Source: Ancylobacter sp. SL191
GTDB taxonomy: Bacteria; Pseudomonadota; Alphaproteobacteria; Rhizobiales; Xanthobacteraceae
DNA length: 64,000 nucleotides
Assembly: GCF_026625645.1 (NCBI RefSeq)
Contig: NZ_CP113056.1
Coordinates: 4,563,001-4,627,000, forward strand
Direction: 5' to 3'
Positions within the stretch are counted from its first letter, which is position 1. The number at the start of each line of letters is the position of its first letter. Below are positions 39,137-48,492 of the stretch, piece by piece. Both the position numbers and the translations under genes were made by a program. Under the pieces are notes generated by a model that ran no database searches, had not been told where the DNA came from, and worked only from the letters and a program-made list of their open reading frames with translations.

Positions 39137-39842
39137 AGTGAAGAAGCGCTTCGGCGACAACGAAGTGCTGAAGGGCATCAATATCGACGTCGAGCCGGGC
39201 GAGGTGATCGCCATCATCGGCAAGTCGGGTTCCGGCAAATCGACGCTGCTGCGCTGCATCAACGGACTGGAGACCATCGACGAGGGCTCGATCTCGGTCG
39301 CCGGCGCGCAACTGCTGCCGGACGAGCTGCACCTCAAGGCGCTGCGCCTCAAGGTCGGCATGATCTTCCAGAGCTTCAACCTGTTCCCGCACCTCACCGC
39401 CGGGCGCAACGTCATGCTCTCGCAGATGGTGGTGAAGAAGACGCCGAAGGCTGAAGCCGAGGAGATGGCGAAGAAGATGCTCGAGCGCGTCGGCCTCGGG
39501 CACAAATTCGACGCCTATCCCGACCAGCTCTCCGGCGGCCAGCAGCAGCGCGTCGCCATCGCCCGCGCGCTCGCCATGCAGCCCATCGCGCTGCTCTGCG
39601 ACGAGATCACCTCGGCGCTCGACCCGGAACTGGTCAACGAGGTGCTGGCGGTGGTGAAAGAACTCGCAAGCGAGGGCATGACGCTGATGATGGTGACGCA
39701 CGAGATGCGCTTCGCCCGCGACGTCTGCTCGCGCGTCGTCTTCATGCATCAGGGCCGCGTGCACGAGATCGGACCGCCCGGCGAGGTGTTCGCCAACCCG
39801 AAGACGCCGGAGCTGCAGCAGTTTCTTGGCGTCACGCACTGA
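39114..39842 (+). CDS. Amino-acid ABC transporter ATP-binding protein
   Basis: 242 residues. Walker [14 protein letters not shown] (about 38-50), Q-loop [13 protein letters not shown], signature [16 protein letters not shown], Walker [15 protein letters not shown] and switch His VTHEMRFA. Drives the preceding permeases. It overlaps permease 2 by 23 bases and is followed by a convergent LysR gene that overlaps its 3' end by 11 bases. Confidence 0.95.
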   Translation: MSLIEITEVKKRFGDNEVLKGINIDVEPGEVIAIIGKSGSGKSTLLRCINGLETIDEGSISVAGAQLLPDELHLKALRLKVGMIFQSFNLFPHLTAGRNVMLSQMVVKKTPKAEAEEMAKKMLERVGLGHKFDAYPDQLSGGQQQRVAIARALAMQPIALLCDEITSALDPELVNEVLAVVKELASEGMTLMMVTHEMRFARDVCSRVVFMHQGRVHEIGPPGEVFANPKTPELQQFLGVTH

Positions 39843-40788
39843 TGCTGGGGACGGCGAAAAGCGACATCGCCGTGCCCGGCCGGCGATAGACCCGGTTGGT
39901 GGTGAACAGATCCGCCACCCAGTCGACAAAGACGCGCAACCGGCTGCTCAGATGCCGGTTCGGCGCATAGACGACGTGCAATATGAGCGGGGTGCTGGTC
40001 CACTCCGGCAGCACGCGCACCAGAGCGCCGGACTCGATATAGGGCAAGATGGTCGGCTCGATCGCCTGCGCGATGCCGAGGCCCGCGAGAGCCGCCGCGA
40101 GATAGGCGGTGGAATCGTTGGTCGCCATCGCATAGGGCAAATCGAGGTCATAGCTCTCGTCGCCGCGCATCACATCGAAGGCGATGCGCCGGCCGGTGCG
40201 GGCGCTGAAATAGCCGACCACTTTGTGGCCATGGGCCAGTTCGTCGGGGTGGGTGGGCATGCCGTGATCGGCGATGTAGCTGGGGGCGGCGCACAGCACG
40301 AGCCGGACCTCGCCGATGCGCCGGGCGATCAGGCTGGGGTCGACGAGATCGCCGCCACGAATGGCGCAGTCGACATTCTCCGCCACGAGATCCACCGGCC
40401 GGTCGGACACGCCGAGATCAAGCGTGATGTCGGGATAGCGCGCGTGGAAATCCGGCAGCGCCGGGATCAGCGCGAACAGCGCCAGCGATGAGGGCACATC
40501 GACCCGCAGCCGCCCGGCGGGGCTGGTCTGCGAGCGCGTCATCGAGCCGTCGAGTTCGTCGAGATCAGAGAGCAGAGTTAGCGCGCGTTCGTAGTAAGCG
40601 GCCCCGTCGGGGGTCACGCCGACCCGACGCGTCGTGCGATTGAGCAATTTGGTGCGCAGATGTGCCTCAAGCTGCTGGATCAGCTTGGTGACGGTGGGCT
40701 TTGGCATATCGAGCAGATCGGCGGCGCGGGTGAAACTCCCCGACTCGACCACCCGCACATAGGCCCGCATTGCCGCAATCTGGTCCAT
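39832..40788 (-). CDS. LysR-family transcriptional regulator
   Basis: 318 residues. N-terminal helix-turn-helix (MDQIAAMRAYVRVVESGSFTRAADLLDMPKPTVTKLIQQLE) and a LysR substrate domain (AGRLRVDVPSSLALFALIPALPDF). The MDQIAAMRAYVRV start is typical of the DmlR/CrgA-like group. Divergent from a hydrolase-RND efflux cluster; the 142-base gap contains ACATTATT-N10-AATAATGT, a probable binding site. Likely controls the efflux genes; inferred from position. The 3' end overlaps the ABC ATPase stop by 11 bases. Confidence 0.88.
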   Translation of the reverse strand: MDQIAAMRAYVRVVESGSFTRAADLLDMPKPTVTKLIQQLEAHLRTKLLNRTTRRVGVTPDGAAYYERALTLLSDLDELDGSMTRSQTSPAGRLRVDVPSSLALFALIPALPDFHARYPDITLDLGVSDRPVDLVAENVDCAIRGGDLVDPSLIARRIGEVRLVLCAAPSYIADHGMPTHPDELAHGHKVVGYFSARTGRRIAFDVMRGDESYDLDLPYAMATNDSTAYLAAALAGLGIAQAIEPTILPYIESGALVRVLPEWTSTPLILHVVYAPNRHLSSRLRVFVDWVADLFTTNRVYRRPGTAMSLFAVPSISA

Positions 40789-40797
40789 TGGGAGCCC

Positions 40798-40823
40798 ACA
40801 TTATTTCTGTAGGTGAATAATGT
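40798..40823. promoter_or_regulatory. Candidate LysR operator in the divergent region
   Basis: ACATTATT (40798-40805), ten bases, AATAATGT (40816-40823): a perfect 8-bp inverted repeat ten bases from the LysR start and 108 bases from the hydrolase start. Spacing fits a LysR-type dimer site with ATTAT/ATAAT half-sites. Confidence 0.6.
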
Positions 40824-40930
40824 AATCACACAGCTGCTATTTTTTCGCTAGATGCCTTGTCCTAAATGATGCTGCACCGCAATGCGGAAATCGGGTGGCC
40901 GAATTGTGCCATCCGCCGAAGGGTTGGCTT

Positions 40931-41764
40931 ATGGAAACGCATTGGCAGGAACGCACCCTCGACTGTGGCGGCACGCCGCGGCAGGTGCGCGTCTATGCGC
41001 CAGCCAGCCCTGTGTCAGCCCCGGAACGGCCGAAAGCACCGCCCGCCATCGTGCTGCATCTGCATGGCGGCACTTTCACCTGTGGCGATTTCGATTGCAG
41101 CGTCGCCATCTGCCGAAGTCTTGCGGCGGCGGGCGCGACGGTGGTGTCGCTCGACTACCCCCTCGCCCCGGAGCACCCCTTCCCGGCCGCACTCAATGTC
41201 AGCTACGCCGCGCTCGAGCTGCTGCATCGGCAGCGGGCGACATGGGCCGGTCGCGGCGCCCGGCTGTTCGTCGCCGGCGAGGAGGCCGGCGCGAACATCG
41301 CCACCGCGCTGACCCTCATGGCGCGCGACCAGCACCACCCGCCCATCGCCGGACAGATCCTCATCTCCCCCATGCTGGACCCCTGCCTCGGCACAGGTTC
41401 GGTGCGGGCCGCCGGGGTCGGCGAAGCCGGCTGCCGCTGGGCGGATGGCTGGCATCTCTATCTCGGCTCGGCCGACAAGGCCGCCCACCCTTACGCCGCC
41501 CCACTCGGCTCGCGCCGCCTCGGCGGCATTCCGCCGGCGCTCATCGTCACCTCCGATACCTGCCCGATGCGGGATGAGAGCGTGGCCTATGGGCGCCGCC
41601 TTGCCGAATGCGGCGTCCAGGTCGCGGCGCATGTCGTGCGGGAGGACGGAGCCCCCGTGACTCCCGGCACGGACCTGCCGCTCTGGGCCCGCGACCTGAC
41701 CTCGCTTTTCACCGCCTTTCTCGCCGGGGGATGCGTCCCGGCCGCCGCCACAATTCAGGCCTGA
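40931..41764 (+). CDS. Alpha/beta-hydrolase-fold protein (HSL-like) lacking catalytic residues
   Basis: 277 residues. It has the HSL/esterase oxyanion motif LHLHGGTF (about 43-50), VVSLDYPLAPEHPFPAALNV, and the strand-turn VAGEEAGANIA at 114-124 where the family has GDSAGG. The nucleophilic serine is therefore Glu118. Where catalytic Asp is expected (DPLRDE) it has CPMRDE (Cys211), and no catalytic His follows in the PxxxHxF position. All three triad positions are altered, so it is probably a pseudoenzyme or a binding protein. It precedes an RND efflux operon by 17 bases, divergent from a LysR gene. The in-frame start at 40895 is possible; ATG at 40931 is chosen because it follows GGGTTGGCTT and gives a family-like N-terminus. 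Confidence 0.8.
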   Translation: METHWQERTLDCGGTPRQVRVYAPASPVSAPERPKAPPAIVLHLHGGTFTCGDFDCSVAICRSLAAAGATVVSLDYPLAPEHPFPAALNVSYAALELLHRQRATWAGRGARLFVAGEEAGANIATALTLMARDQHHPPIAGQILISPMLDPCLGTGSVRAAGVGEAGCRWADGWHLYLGSADKAAHPYAAPLGSRRLGGIPPALIVTSDTCPMRDESVAYGRRLAECGVQVAAHVVREDGAPVTPGTDLPLWARDLTSLFTAFLAGGCVPAAATIQA

Positions 41765-41781
41765 GGCCTTTGGAGACCGCC

Positions 41782-43083
41782 ATGAGCATGCTCGACGCTC
41801 GTACACCTCAACCCATTGCCCACGCGAAGATCGCCCGCGATGGTCGCAACGTCGTCGCACCGCGCCGGCCGTGGCTGGAGCGCGGCGCGGTTCTGAGCCT
41901 GGCCGCGCTGGCCACCGCCGCTGCCGTCTGGGTGGCTTGGCCGATCAGCACCGCGCTCGCCACCGACCCAGCCGCCGCCGAGGCCGGCGCGCCGCCGGCC
42001 ATGCCGGTCTCCGTCGCGGTGCTGAAGTCGCGCGACACCATGCGCTGGGACGAGTTTTCCGGTCGTCTCGTGGCGGTGGAGCGTGTCGAGCTGCGCCCCC
42101 GAGTCGGCGGGGCGGTGAAAGCGGTGCATTTCCGCGAGGGCGCGCTGGTCAAGCAGGGCGACCTGCTCGTCACCATCGACCCGGAGCCCTATGTCGCCGC
42201 GCTGAACCGCGCCGAAGCCATGCGCGATTCCTCCGCCGCGCAGGTCGATTTCGCCAAGACCGAGCTGGATCGCGGCAAGCAGCTGGTCGACAACCGCGTC
42301 GTCTCGGTGCGCGATCTCGACCAGCGCACCAACACCTACCGCGAGGCGGTCGCCAATCTGCGCGCGGCGGAAGCCGCCGTGCAGACCGCCAAGCTCGATC
42401 TCGGCTACACCGAGGTGCGCGCTCCCGTGGACGGGCGCATCGGCCGGCTCGACGTCACCGTCGGCAATCTGGTGGTGGCCGGCCCGACCTCGCCGGTGCT
42501 GAGCACGCTGGTGTCGGTCGATCCGATCTATGTCGGCTTCGACGCGGACGAGAACGCGGTGGCCGACGCACTCAGCTCCATCGGCGAGGCCGATGTGCTC
42601 AGCCATATCGACCAGATCCCGGTGGAGATCACCACCGCCAGCACCGGCGGCAAGACGGTGCGCGGCAAGCTGCAATTCATCGACAATCAGGTGGACGCGG
42701 CCACGGGCACGTTCCGCGTGCGGGCCGTCTTCGACAATCCCGACGGACGCCTCGTGCCTGGCCAGTTCGCCCGCGTTCGCATGGGCCGCGCCAAGACCGA
42801 GCCGGCCCTCGTCATCAATGAGCGCGCCATCGGCACCGATCAGGACAAGAAGTTCGTCTTCGTGGTCGGCGAGGACAACAAGGCGACGTACCGCGAAGTG
42901 AAGCTCGGTGCGGCGAGCGAAGGCCTGCGGGTGGTCACGCGCGGCCTGAAGGATGGCGAGCGCGTCGTGGTCAACGGACTCCAGCGCGTCCGGCCGGGCG
43001 CAGTGGTCGCCCCCGAAGTGGTGCCGATGGAAACCGCCTCCGCCGCGCCGACCGATCCCAACACCTCGGTGGCGGCGCGCTGA
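41782..43083 (+). CDS. RND efflux periplasmic adaptor (MFP)
   Basis: 433 residues. A short cytoplasmic N-terminus, one membrane anchor (about 32-55: LERGAVLSLAALATAAAVWVAWP), then the adaptor core: FSGRLVAVERVELRPRVGGAVKAVHF (barrel/lipoyl), coiled coil near 150-215 (NRAEAMRDSSAAQVDFAKTELDRGKQ), and RAPVDGRIGRLDVTVGN. Joins the inner membrane RND pump to an outer membrane channel. ATG at 41782, preceded by GGAGA. 27 bases before the pump gene. No outer-membrane factor gene follows. Confidence 0.93.
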   Translation: MSMLDARTPQPIAHAKIARDGRNVVAPRRPWLERGAVLSLAALATAAAVWVAWPISTALATDPAAAEAGAPPAMPVSVAVLKSRDTMRWDEFSGRLVAVERVELRPRVGGAVKAVHFREGALVKQGDLLVTIDPEPYVAALNRAEAMRDSSAAQVDFAKTELDRGKQLVDNRVVSVRDLDQRTNTYREAVANLRAAEAAVQTAKLDLGYTEVRAPVDGRIGRLDVTVGNLVVAGPTSPVLSTLVSVDPIYVGFDADENAVADALSSIGEADVLSHIDQIPVEITTASTGGKTVRGKLQFIDNQVDAATGTFRVRAVFDNPDGRLVPGQFARVRMGRAKTEPALVINERAIGTDQDKKFVFVVGEDNKATYREVKLGAASEGLRVVTRGLKDGERVVVNGLQRVRPGAVVAPEVVPMETASAAPTDPNTSVAAR

Positions 43084-43110
43084 GCGCTGCCTGAACGGGG
43101 GGAGGACACC

Positions 43111-46100
43111 ATGAATTTTTCGCGATTCTTCATCGACCGACCGATCTTTGCGGGCGTGCTGTCGGTGCTCATCTTCGTCGCCGGCCTGCTGGCGCTGCGC
43201 GTCATGCCGATTTCCGAATACCCGGAGGTCGTGCCGCCGCAGGTCATCGTGCGCGCGCAATATCCCGGCGCCAGCCCCAAGGTCATCGCCGCCACCGTGG
43301 CGACGCCGATCGAGGAGCAGATCAACGGCGTCGAGGACATGCTCTACATGTCCTCGCAGGCGACGACGGATGGCGTGATGACGCTAACCGTCACCTTCAA
43401 GCTCGGCACCGATCCCGACAAGGCGACGCAGCTCGTGCAGAACCGCGTCGCGCAGGCCGAGCCGCGCCTGCCGGAAGAAGTGCGCAGCCTCGGCATCACC
43501 ACGGCGAAGAGCTCGCCGAACTTCATCATGGTGGTGCATCTGGTCTCGCCGAATGACCGGTACGATATCACCTATCTGCGCAACTACGCCGTGCTGAACG
43601 TGAAGGACCGGCTCGCCCGCATCTCCGGCGTGGGACAAATCGAGATCTTCGGCGCCGGCGACTACTCCATGCGCGTCTGGCTCGACCCGCAGAAGATCGC
43701 CGAGCACGGCCTCTCCGCCGGCGATGTGGTGAGCGAGATCCGCGCCCAGAACGTGCAGGCCGCCGCCGGCATTGTCGGCGCCTCGCCCTCCATGCCGGGC
43801 GTCGATCTCCAGCTCTCGGTCAATGCTCAGGGCCGTCTGGAGACCGAGGAGGAATTCGGCGACATCGTCGTGAAGACCGGTGCCAATGGCCAGGTGGTGC
43901 GGCTGCGCGATGTCGCCCGCATCGAGCTCGGTGCCGCCGACTACGCGCTGCGCTCGCTGCTCGACAACAAGGCGGCGGTCGGTATCGGCGTGTTCCAGGC
44001 GCCCGGCTCCAATGCGCTGGAAATCGCCGACAATGTCCGCGCGACCATGGAAGAAGTGAAGAAGACCATGCCGGAAGGCGTGGACTACGCCATCGTCTAT
44101 GACACCACACGCTTCGTCGACGCCTCCATTGAGGCGGTGATCCACACGCTGTTCGAGGCGGTGCTGCTGGTCGTCATCGTCGTGGTGGTGTTCCTCCAGA
44201 CCTGGCGCGCCTCGATCATCCCGCTGCTGGCCGTGCCGGTCTCCATCGTCGGCACCTTCGCGGTGATGTATGTCTTCGGCTTCTCGATCAACGCGCTGAG
44301 CCTGTTCGGCCTCGTGCTCGCCATCGGCATCGTCGTCGACGATGCGATCGTCGTGGTGGAGAATGTGGAGCGCAACATCGAGAACGGCCTGTCGCCCCGC
44401 GCCGCCGCCTATCAGGCGATGAGCGAGGTGTCCGGCCCGATCATCGCCATCGCCCTGGTGCTGGTCGCGGTGTTCGTGCCGCTCGCCTTCATCTCCGGCC
44501 TCTCCGGCCAGTTCTACCGGCAGTTCGCGCTGACGGTCGCCATCTCGACGGTCATCTCGGCGATCAACTCGCTCACCCTCTCTCCGGCGCTCGCCGCGCT
44601 GCTGCTGAAGGGCCACCATGCCGAGCCCGACGCGCTGCAAAGGGTGATCAACGCGCTGTTCGGCTGGTTCTTCCGGGGCTTCAACTGGGCCTTCTCGCGC
44701 GGCTCGCACGGCTATGGCCGGGGCGTCGGCGGCGTGCTGAAGGGCAAGAGCCTGGTGATGATCGTCTATGCGCTCATGCTGGGGGCGACCTGGTGGCTGT
44801 TCCAGGCGGTGCCGGGCGGCTTCGTGCCGATGCAGGACAAGCAGTATCTCGTCGGCTTCGCGCAGCTCCCCGACGGCGCGACGCTCGACCGGACGGAGGA
44901 CGTGATCCGCCGCATGACCGAAATCACGCTGGCCGAACCCGGCGTGGAAAGTGCGGTCGCCTTCCCGGGCCTGTCCATCGCCGGCTTCTCCAACTCGTCC
45001 AATGCCGGCATTGTCTTCTCGGTGCTGAAGCCCTTCGAGGAACGCACCACGCCGGAGCTTTCGGCCGGCGCCATCGCCATGTCGCTGAACCAGAAGTATG
45101 GCGCCATCCAGGATGCGTTCATCGCCATGTTCCCGCCCCCGCCGGTGCAGGGGCTGGGCGTGGTCGGCGGCTTCAAGCTGCAGATCGAAGACCGGGCCGG
45201 ACGCGGTTATGAGCAACTGGCGGAAGTGACCAACGCCTTCATGGCCAAGGCCATGCAGGCGCCGGAACTGGTCGGCCAGTTCACCACCTTCCAGATCAAC
45301 GTGCCGCAGCTTTTCGCCAATGTGGACCGGACCAAGGCCCGCCAGCTCGGCGTGCCGATCCAGTCGGTGTTCGAGACGCTGCAGGTCTATCTCGGCTCGC
45401 TCTATGTGAACGACTTCAACAAGTTCGGCCGCACCTACTCGGTCCGCGCGCAGGCGGATGCCGCCTATCGCGCCAAGCCCGAGGATATCGGCAAGCTCAA
45501 GGTCCGCTCGCTCACCGGCGAGATGATCCCGCTCGCCGCGCTGCTGAATGTCGAGGCCACCGCCGGGCCGGAGCGCGCCATGCGCTATAACGGCTTCCTC
45601 ACGGCGGATGTGAACGCCTCGCCCGCGCCGGGCTATTCCTCCGGCCAGGCGCAGGCCGCCGCGCAGCGCATCGCCGCAGAGGTGCTGCCGCCGGGCTTCG
45701 AATATGAATGGACCGACCTCACCTATCAGGAGATCCTCGCCGGCAACTCCGCCGTGCTGGTGTTCCCGCTCGCCATCCTGCTCGTCTTCCTGGTGCTGGC
45801 CGCGCAATATGAAAGCCTGACGCTGCCCATCGCGATCATCATGATCGTGCCGACCGGCATCCTCGCGGCGCTGTTCGGCGTGTGGCTCGGGGGTGGGGAC
45901 AACAACATCTTCACCCAGATCGGCCTCGTCGTCCTCGTCGGCCTCTCCGCCAAGAACGCCATCCTGATCGTGGAATTCGCCCGCGAGCTGGAATTCGCCG
46001 GGCGCAAGCCGGTCGAGGCGGCGATCGAGGCGAGCCGGTTGCGCCTGCGGCCGATCCTGATGACCTCCTTCGCCTTCATCATGGGTGTGCTGCCGCTGGT

Positions 46101-46290
46101 GCTCTCCACCGGCGCGGGCGCCGAGATGCGGCACGCGATGGGCGTCGCGGTGTTCGCCGGCATGATCGGCGTGACCTTCTTCGGCCTGTTCCTCACGCCG
46201 GTCTTCTACGTCCTGCTTCGCAGGTTGGCGGGCAACCGCCCCCTGCGCCAGCATGGCGAGGCCCATCCCGCACCTCTCCCCGCGGAGTAA
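43111..46290 (+). CDS. RND multidrug efflux pump, inner-membrane subunit (HAE1 type)
   Basis: 1059 residues, standard for hydrophobe/amphiphile pumps. N-terminus MNFSRFFIDRPIFAGVLSVLIF; transmembrane proton-relay segment GIVVDDAIVVVENVERN near residue 408; SGQFYRQFALTVAISTVISAINSLTLSPAL; C-terminal VVLVGLSAKNAILIVEFARE. Exports amphiphilic compounds using the proton gradient, with the upstream adaptor. GGGGGGAGG precedes the ATG. The hairpin at 46299-46367 follows the stop and separates it from the convergent FUSC gene. Confidence 0.97.
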   Translation: MNFSRFFIDRPIFAGVLSVLIFVAGLLALRVMPISEYPEVVPPQVIVRAQYPGASPKVIAATVATPIEEQINGVEDMLYMSSQATTDGVMTLTVTFKLGTDPDKATQLVQNRVAQAEPRLPEEVRSLGITTAKSSPNFIMVVHLVSPNDRYDITYLRNYAVLNVKDRLARISGVGQIEIFGAGDYSMRVWLDPQKIAEHGLSAGDVVSEIRAQNVQAAAGIVGASPSMPGVDLQLSVNAQGRLETEEEFGDIVVKTGANGQVVRLRDVARIELGAADYALRSLLDNKAAVGIGVFQAPGSNALEIADNVRATMEEVKKTMPEGVDYAIVYDTTRFVDASIEAVIHTLFEAVLLVVIVVVVFLQTWRASIIPLLAVPVSIVGTFAVMYVFGFSINALSLFGLVLAIGIVVDDAIVVVENVERNIENGLSPRAAAYQAMSEVSGPIIAIALVLVAVFVPLAFISGLSGQFYRQFALTVAISTVISAINSLTLSPALAALLLKGHHAEPDALQRVINALFGWFFRGFNWAFSRGSHGYGRGVGGVLKGKSLVMIVYALMLGATWWLFQAVPGGFVPMQDKQYLVGFAQLPDGATLDRTEDVIRRMTEITLAEPGVESAVAFPGLSIAGFSNSSNAGIVFSVLKPFEERTTPELSAGAIAMSLNQKYGAIQDAFIAMFPPPPVQGLGVVGGFKLQIEDRAGRGYEQLAEVTNAFMAKAMQAPELVGQFTTFQINVPQLFANVDRTKARQLGVPIQSVFETLQVYLGSLYVNDFNKFGRTYSVRAQADAAYRAKPEDIGKLKVRSLTGEMIPLAALLNVEATAGPERAMRYNGFLTADVNASPAPGYSSGQAQAAAQRIAAEVLPPGFEYEWTDLTYQEILAGNSAVLVFPLAILLVFLVLAAQYESLTLPIAIIMIVPTGILAALFGVWLGGGDNNIFTQIGLVVLVGLSAKNAILIVEFARELEFAGRKPVEAAIEASRLRLRPILMTSFAFIMGVLPLVLSTGAGAEMRHAMGVAVFAGMIGVTFFGLFLTPVFYVLLRRLAGNRPLRQHGEAHPAPLPAE

Positions 46291-46298
46291 GCCTCGCC

Positions 46299-46367
46299 GC
46301 CGGCCGGGAGGAGGCGTCGCGCCTCATCCCGCCCCCCTTGAGGTTCGATGCGAGCCTCCCGGCCGGC
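46299..46367. other. Long inverted repeat between convergent RND and FUSC genes
   Basis: GCCGGCCGGGAGG (46299-46311) and CCTCCCGGCCGGC (46355-46367) are perfectly complementary over 13 bp with a 43-base loop. No T-run follows on either strand, so it is not a standard terminator; it may still slow transcription from both sides. Confidence 0.5.
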
Positions 46368-46402
46368 CACCCTTCATAACGTGCAACTCACGCTGGTTGC
46401 CT

Positions 46403-47401
46403 TCACGCCGTCTTGGGCGCGACCGCCTTCGGGTTGAACGCCCAGACCAGCACCGTCATGATGCTCACCCCGATGATGATGCCGACCAGCCGCTCCACCG
46501 GCGGCGCCATCGAGGTCGGCGGGCCTGCGCCGACCATCGTCACCAGATAGGCGATGGCCGACTGCGTGCCGATATAGGCCTGCGCCGATTTGGTGAGGTG
46601 GATGCGGGCGAAGCTGAACACGCCGAGGAACAGCATCGCCGTCCACCACCATTGCAGCGCCGCGTCCACCGCGATCACCAGCAGCGCCGCCGTGCCACCA
46701 ATGATGCAGCCGAAGATGCGCTGCGCGCCGCGATGGCGGGTCGCCACGGGGTCGCTGTCCACCACGATGAGACTGGAAATCAGAACCTGTGGCAGTTGCG
46801 GCAGGTCGAACTGCGACCAGGTGAGGACGATGGTCAGCGCACCCACTGCCGCGACGATGGCCTGCCACAGCGCATTCGCCGCCGTCGTCGCCGCCGGTTG
46901 GGCCAGGAGATGGGCGGGAAGCTCGCCCGCGCGCGGCCCCAGCGCCCAGTTTGCCAGCGTGCCGCAGGTCACCCCGATGACGATCTCGTAGCAGCGGTAA
47001 TGCGCGAAGCTGTAGAGATCCTGCGGCTGGACCATGGTGTAGAGCATCACCAGCGCGAAGGTGAGCGCACCATAGAACCAGGCATAGCCATAGGCGCTGC
47101 GCTGGCGGCCATAGGTGCCGATGCCCGCGGCGATCATTACCAGCGCAGCCTGCTGAAACGGCAAACCCTCCATGAACTGGCCGATGGCATAGCCGGACGA
47201 TACCCCGATGAAGGTCCCGGCAATGCGCAGCACGCCCTTGGTGAACAGCGCGTCGCGGTCGACATTGGCGATGATCATCACGCTCAGCGCCGCCCAATAG
47301 GGCTCGTCCAGCCCCATATGCAGCGCGATGTAGACGGCGGCGAGGACACCCGAGGCGGTTGCGAAAGCCTGTCGGGTGACGTCATCGACCCCCTTGTCCA
47401 T
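46403..47401 (-). CDS. FUSC-family membrane protein (putative aromatic-acid exporter)
   Basis: 332 residues. Two groups of hydrophobic segments with a soluble middle region. N-terminal half: TASGVLAAVYIALHMGLDEPYWAALSVMIIANVDRDALFTKGVLRIAGTFIG, typical of the FUSC (fusaric acid/aromatic exporter) family to which AaeB belongs. Shorter than AaeB (about 650), so it represents the short type. The gene starts 4 bases after the stop of the upstream HlyD-type adaptor gene, so the pair is coupled. Likely exports small organic acids across the inner membrane; substrate unknown. Confidence 0.85.
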   Translation of the reverse strand: MDKGVDDVTRQAFATASGVLAAVYIALHMGLDEPYWAALSVMIIANVDRDALFTKGVLRIAGTFIGVSSGYAIGQFMEGLPFQQAALVMIAAGIGTYGRQRSAYGYAWFYGALTFALVMLYTMVQPQDLYSFAHYRCYEIVIGVTCGTLANWALGPRAGELPAHLLAQPAATTAANALWQAIVAAVGALTIVLTWSQFDLPQLPQVLISSLIVVDSDPVATRHRGAQRIFGCIIGGTAALLVIAVDAALQWWWTAMLFLGVFSFARIHLTKSAQAYIGTQSAIAYLVTMVGAGPPTSMAPPVERLVGIIIGVSIMTVLVWAFNPKAVAPKTA

Positions 47402-47405
47402 GGCA

Positions 47406-48386
47406 TCAGAACCAGATCAGGACGCGCGCATCCGCGCCATTGAACAGGCCGAGCGTCGCCGGCCAGTCGTCAACCGTGATTTCGATGGGGAAGCGCCGCG
47501 GCAGGCGCACCCAGTCGGTGGTCGGATCGACATAGGGCAGAACCTGAGGGTTGTCCTGTGAGCGGGCCACGCCGGCGGCGATGCCGCTGACCCGGCCATG
47601 ATGGATCACCCAGGGATCCGAGCCGAGCGTGAGCCAGACGCGCTGGCCGGGGAGGATGCGCGCGAGATGGCGCTCGGTCATGTTGGCCACCACGCGGCGG
47701 CGATGACCGGTGACAACCGCCAGCACCTCGGTGCCGGGCTGGAGATAATCGCCCACGCGCGTGGTGAACGGCGCCACGCGGCCCGGCTCCGGGGCCGAGA
47801 CCGTGGTCTTCGACAGATCATACTGCGCCTTGGCGAGCGCCGCTTGCGTCGCCGCGATGGTGGCGCTGGCGACCGCGACGCGGCGGCTCGACACGGCGAG
47901 CGCCGCCTGCGCCGTCTGCACATTGGCGGTGGCGGTGGCGACGTCGCGGGTGGCGACATCAAGACTCGCCTCGGTGGAGAAGCCGTCGGTAGAGAGCGAC
48001 TTCACCCGCGCGAGCTGCGCCTGCGCATTGGTGAGCACGGCCTGCGCGGAGACGATGCCGGCCTGCGCCGATTTCACCTCGTCGCGGTTGAGGTCGAGAT
48101 CGGCCTGCGCCTGCTGGAGCGCGGCCTGCGTCTCCTGCACCTTGAGCTGATAGGGCGTCTTCTCGATCTCGAAGAGCAACTGCCCGGCGGTCACGCTGTC
48201 ATTGTTCTGCACGGCGAGGCGCGAGACCGGCCCCTCGATCTCCGAGGAGATGACGATGATGTCGCTCATCACATAGGCATCGGCCGTATAGGCGAAATAG
48301 CGCACGCTGATCTCGTACAGCGCGAACAGCGCCAGCACGACACCCACGATCAAGGTGACCGGATGGCGCAGCAGGCCATTGAGCAT
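47406..48386 (-). CDS. HlyD/EmrA-type membrane fusion protein
   Basis: 326 residues. One N-terminal membrane segment (HPVTLIVGVVLALFALYEIS, 8-27), then TADAYVMSDIIVISSEIEGPVSRLAVQNNDSVTAGQLLFEIE (lipoyl half), a coiled coil of about 80-190 (QETQAALQQAQADLDLNRDE etc.), and VSAPEPGRVAPFTTRVGDYLQPG. The adaptor family partners inner-membrane exporters such as AaeB (AaeA is its adaptor). The ATG at 48386 is chosen because the 78-residue extension from 48620 is arginine-rich and atypical. Directly upstream of the FUSC gene. Confidence 0.9.
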   Translation of the reverse strand: MLNGLLRHPVTLIVGVVLALFALYEISVRYFAYTADAYVMSDIIVISSEIEGPVSRLAVQNNDSVTAGQLLFEIEKTPYQLKVQETQAALQQAQADLDLNRDEVKSAQAGIVSAQAVLTNAQAQLARVKSLSTDGFSTEASLDVATRDVATATANVQTAQAALAVSSRRVAVASATIAATQAALAKAQYDLSKTTVSAPEPGRVAPFTTRVGDYLQPGTEVLAVVTGHRRRVVANMTERHLARILPGQRVWLTLGSDPWVIHHGRVSGIAAGVARSQDNPQVLPYVDPTTDWVRLPRRFPIEITVDDWPATLGLFNGADARVLIWF

Positions 48387-48492
48387 AGGAACGAATCTCC
48401 GCCGCCCCGGCCGCCGGGGCGCGGCATCATCGCGGCTTTGGCGGGTGATCTCAATGCGGGGTGGGAACGCGCCTGCGGAGAGGCACCGCCCC

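Noticed and set aside
43384..46266. 960-residue open frame on the minus strand
   Set aside because: It is antisense to the RND pump gene and has only His/Asp/Glu/Arg-rich sequence without domains.
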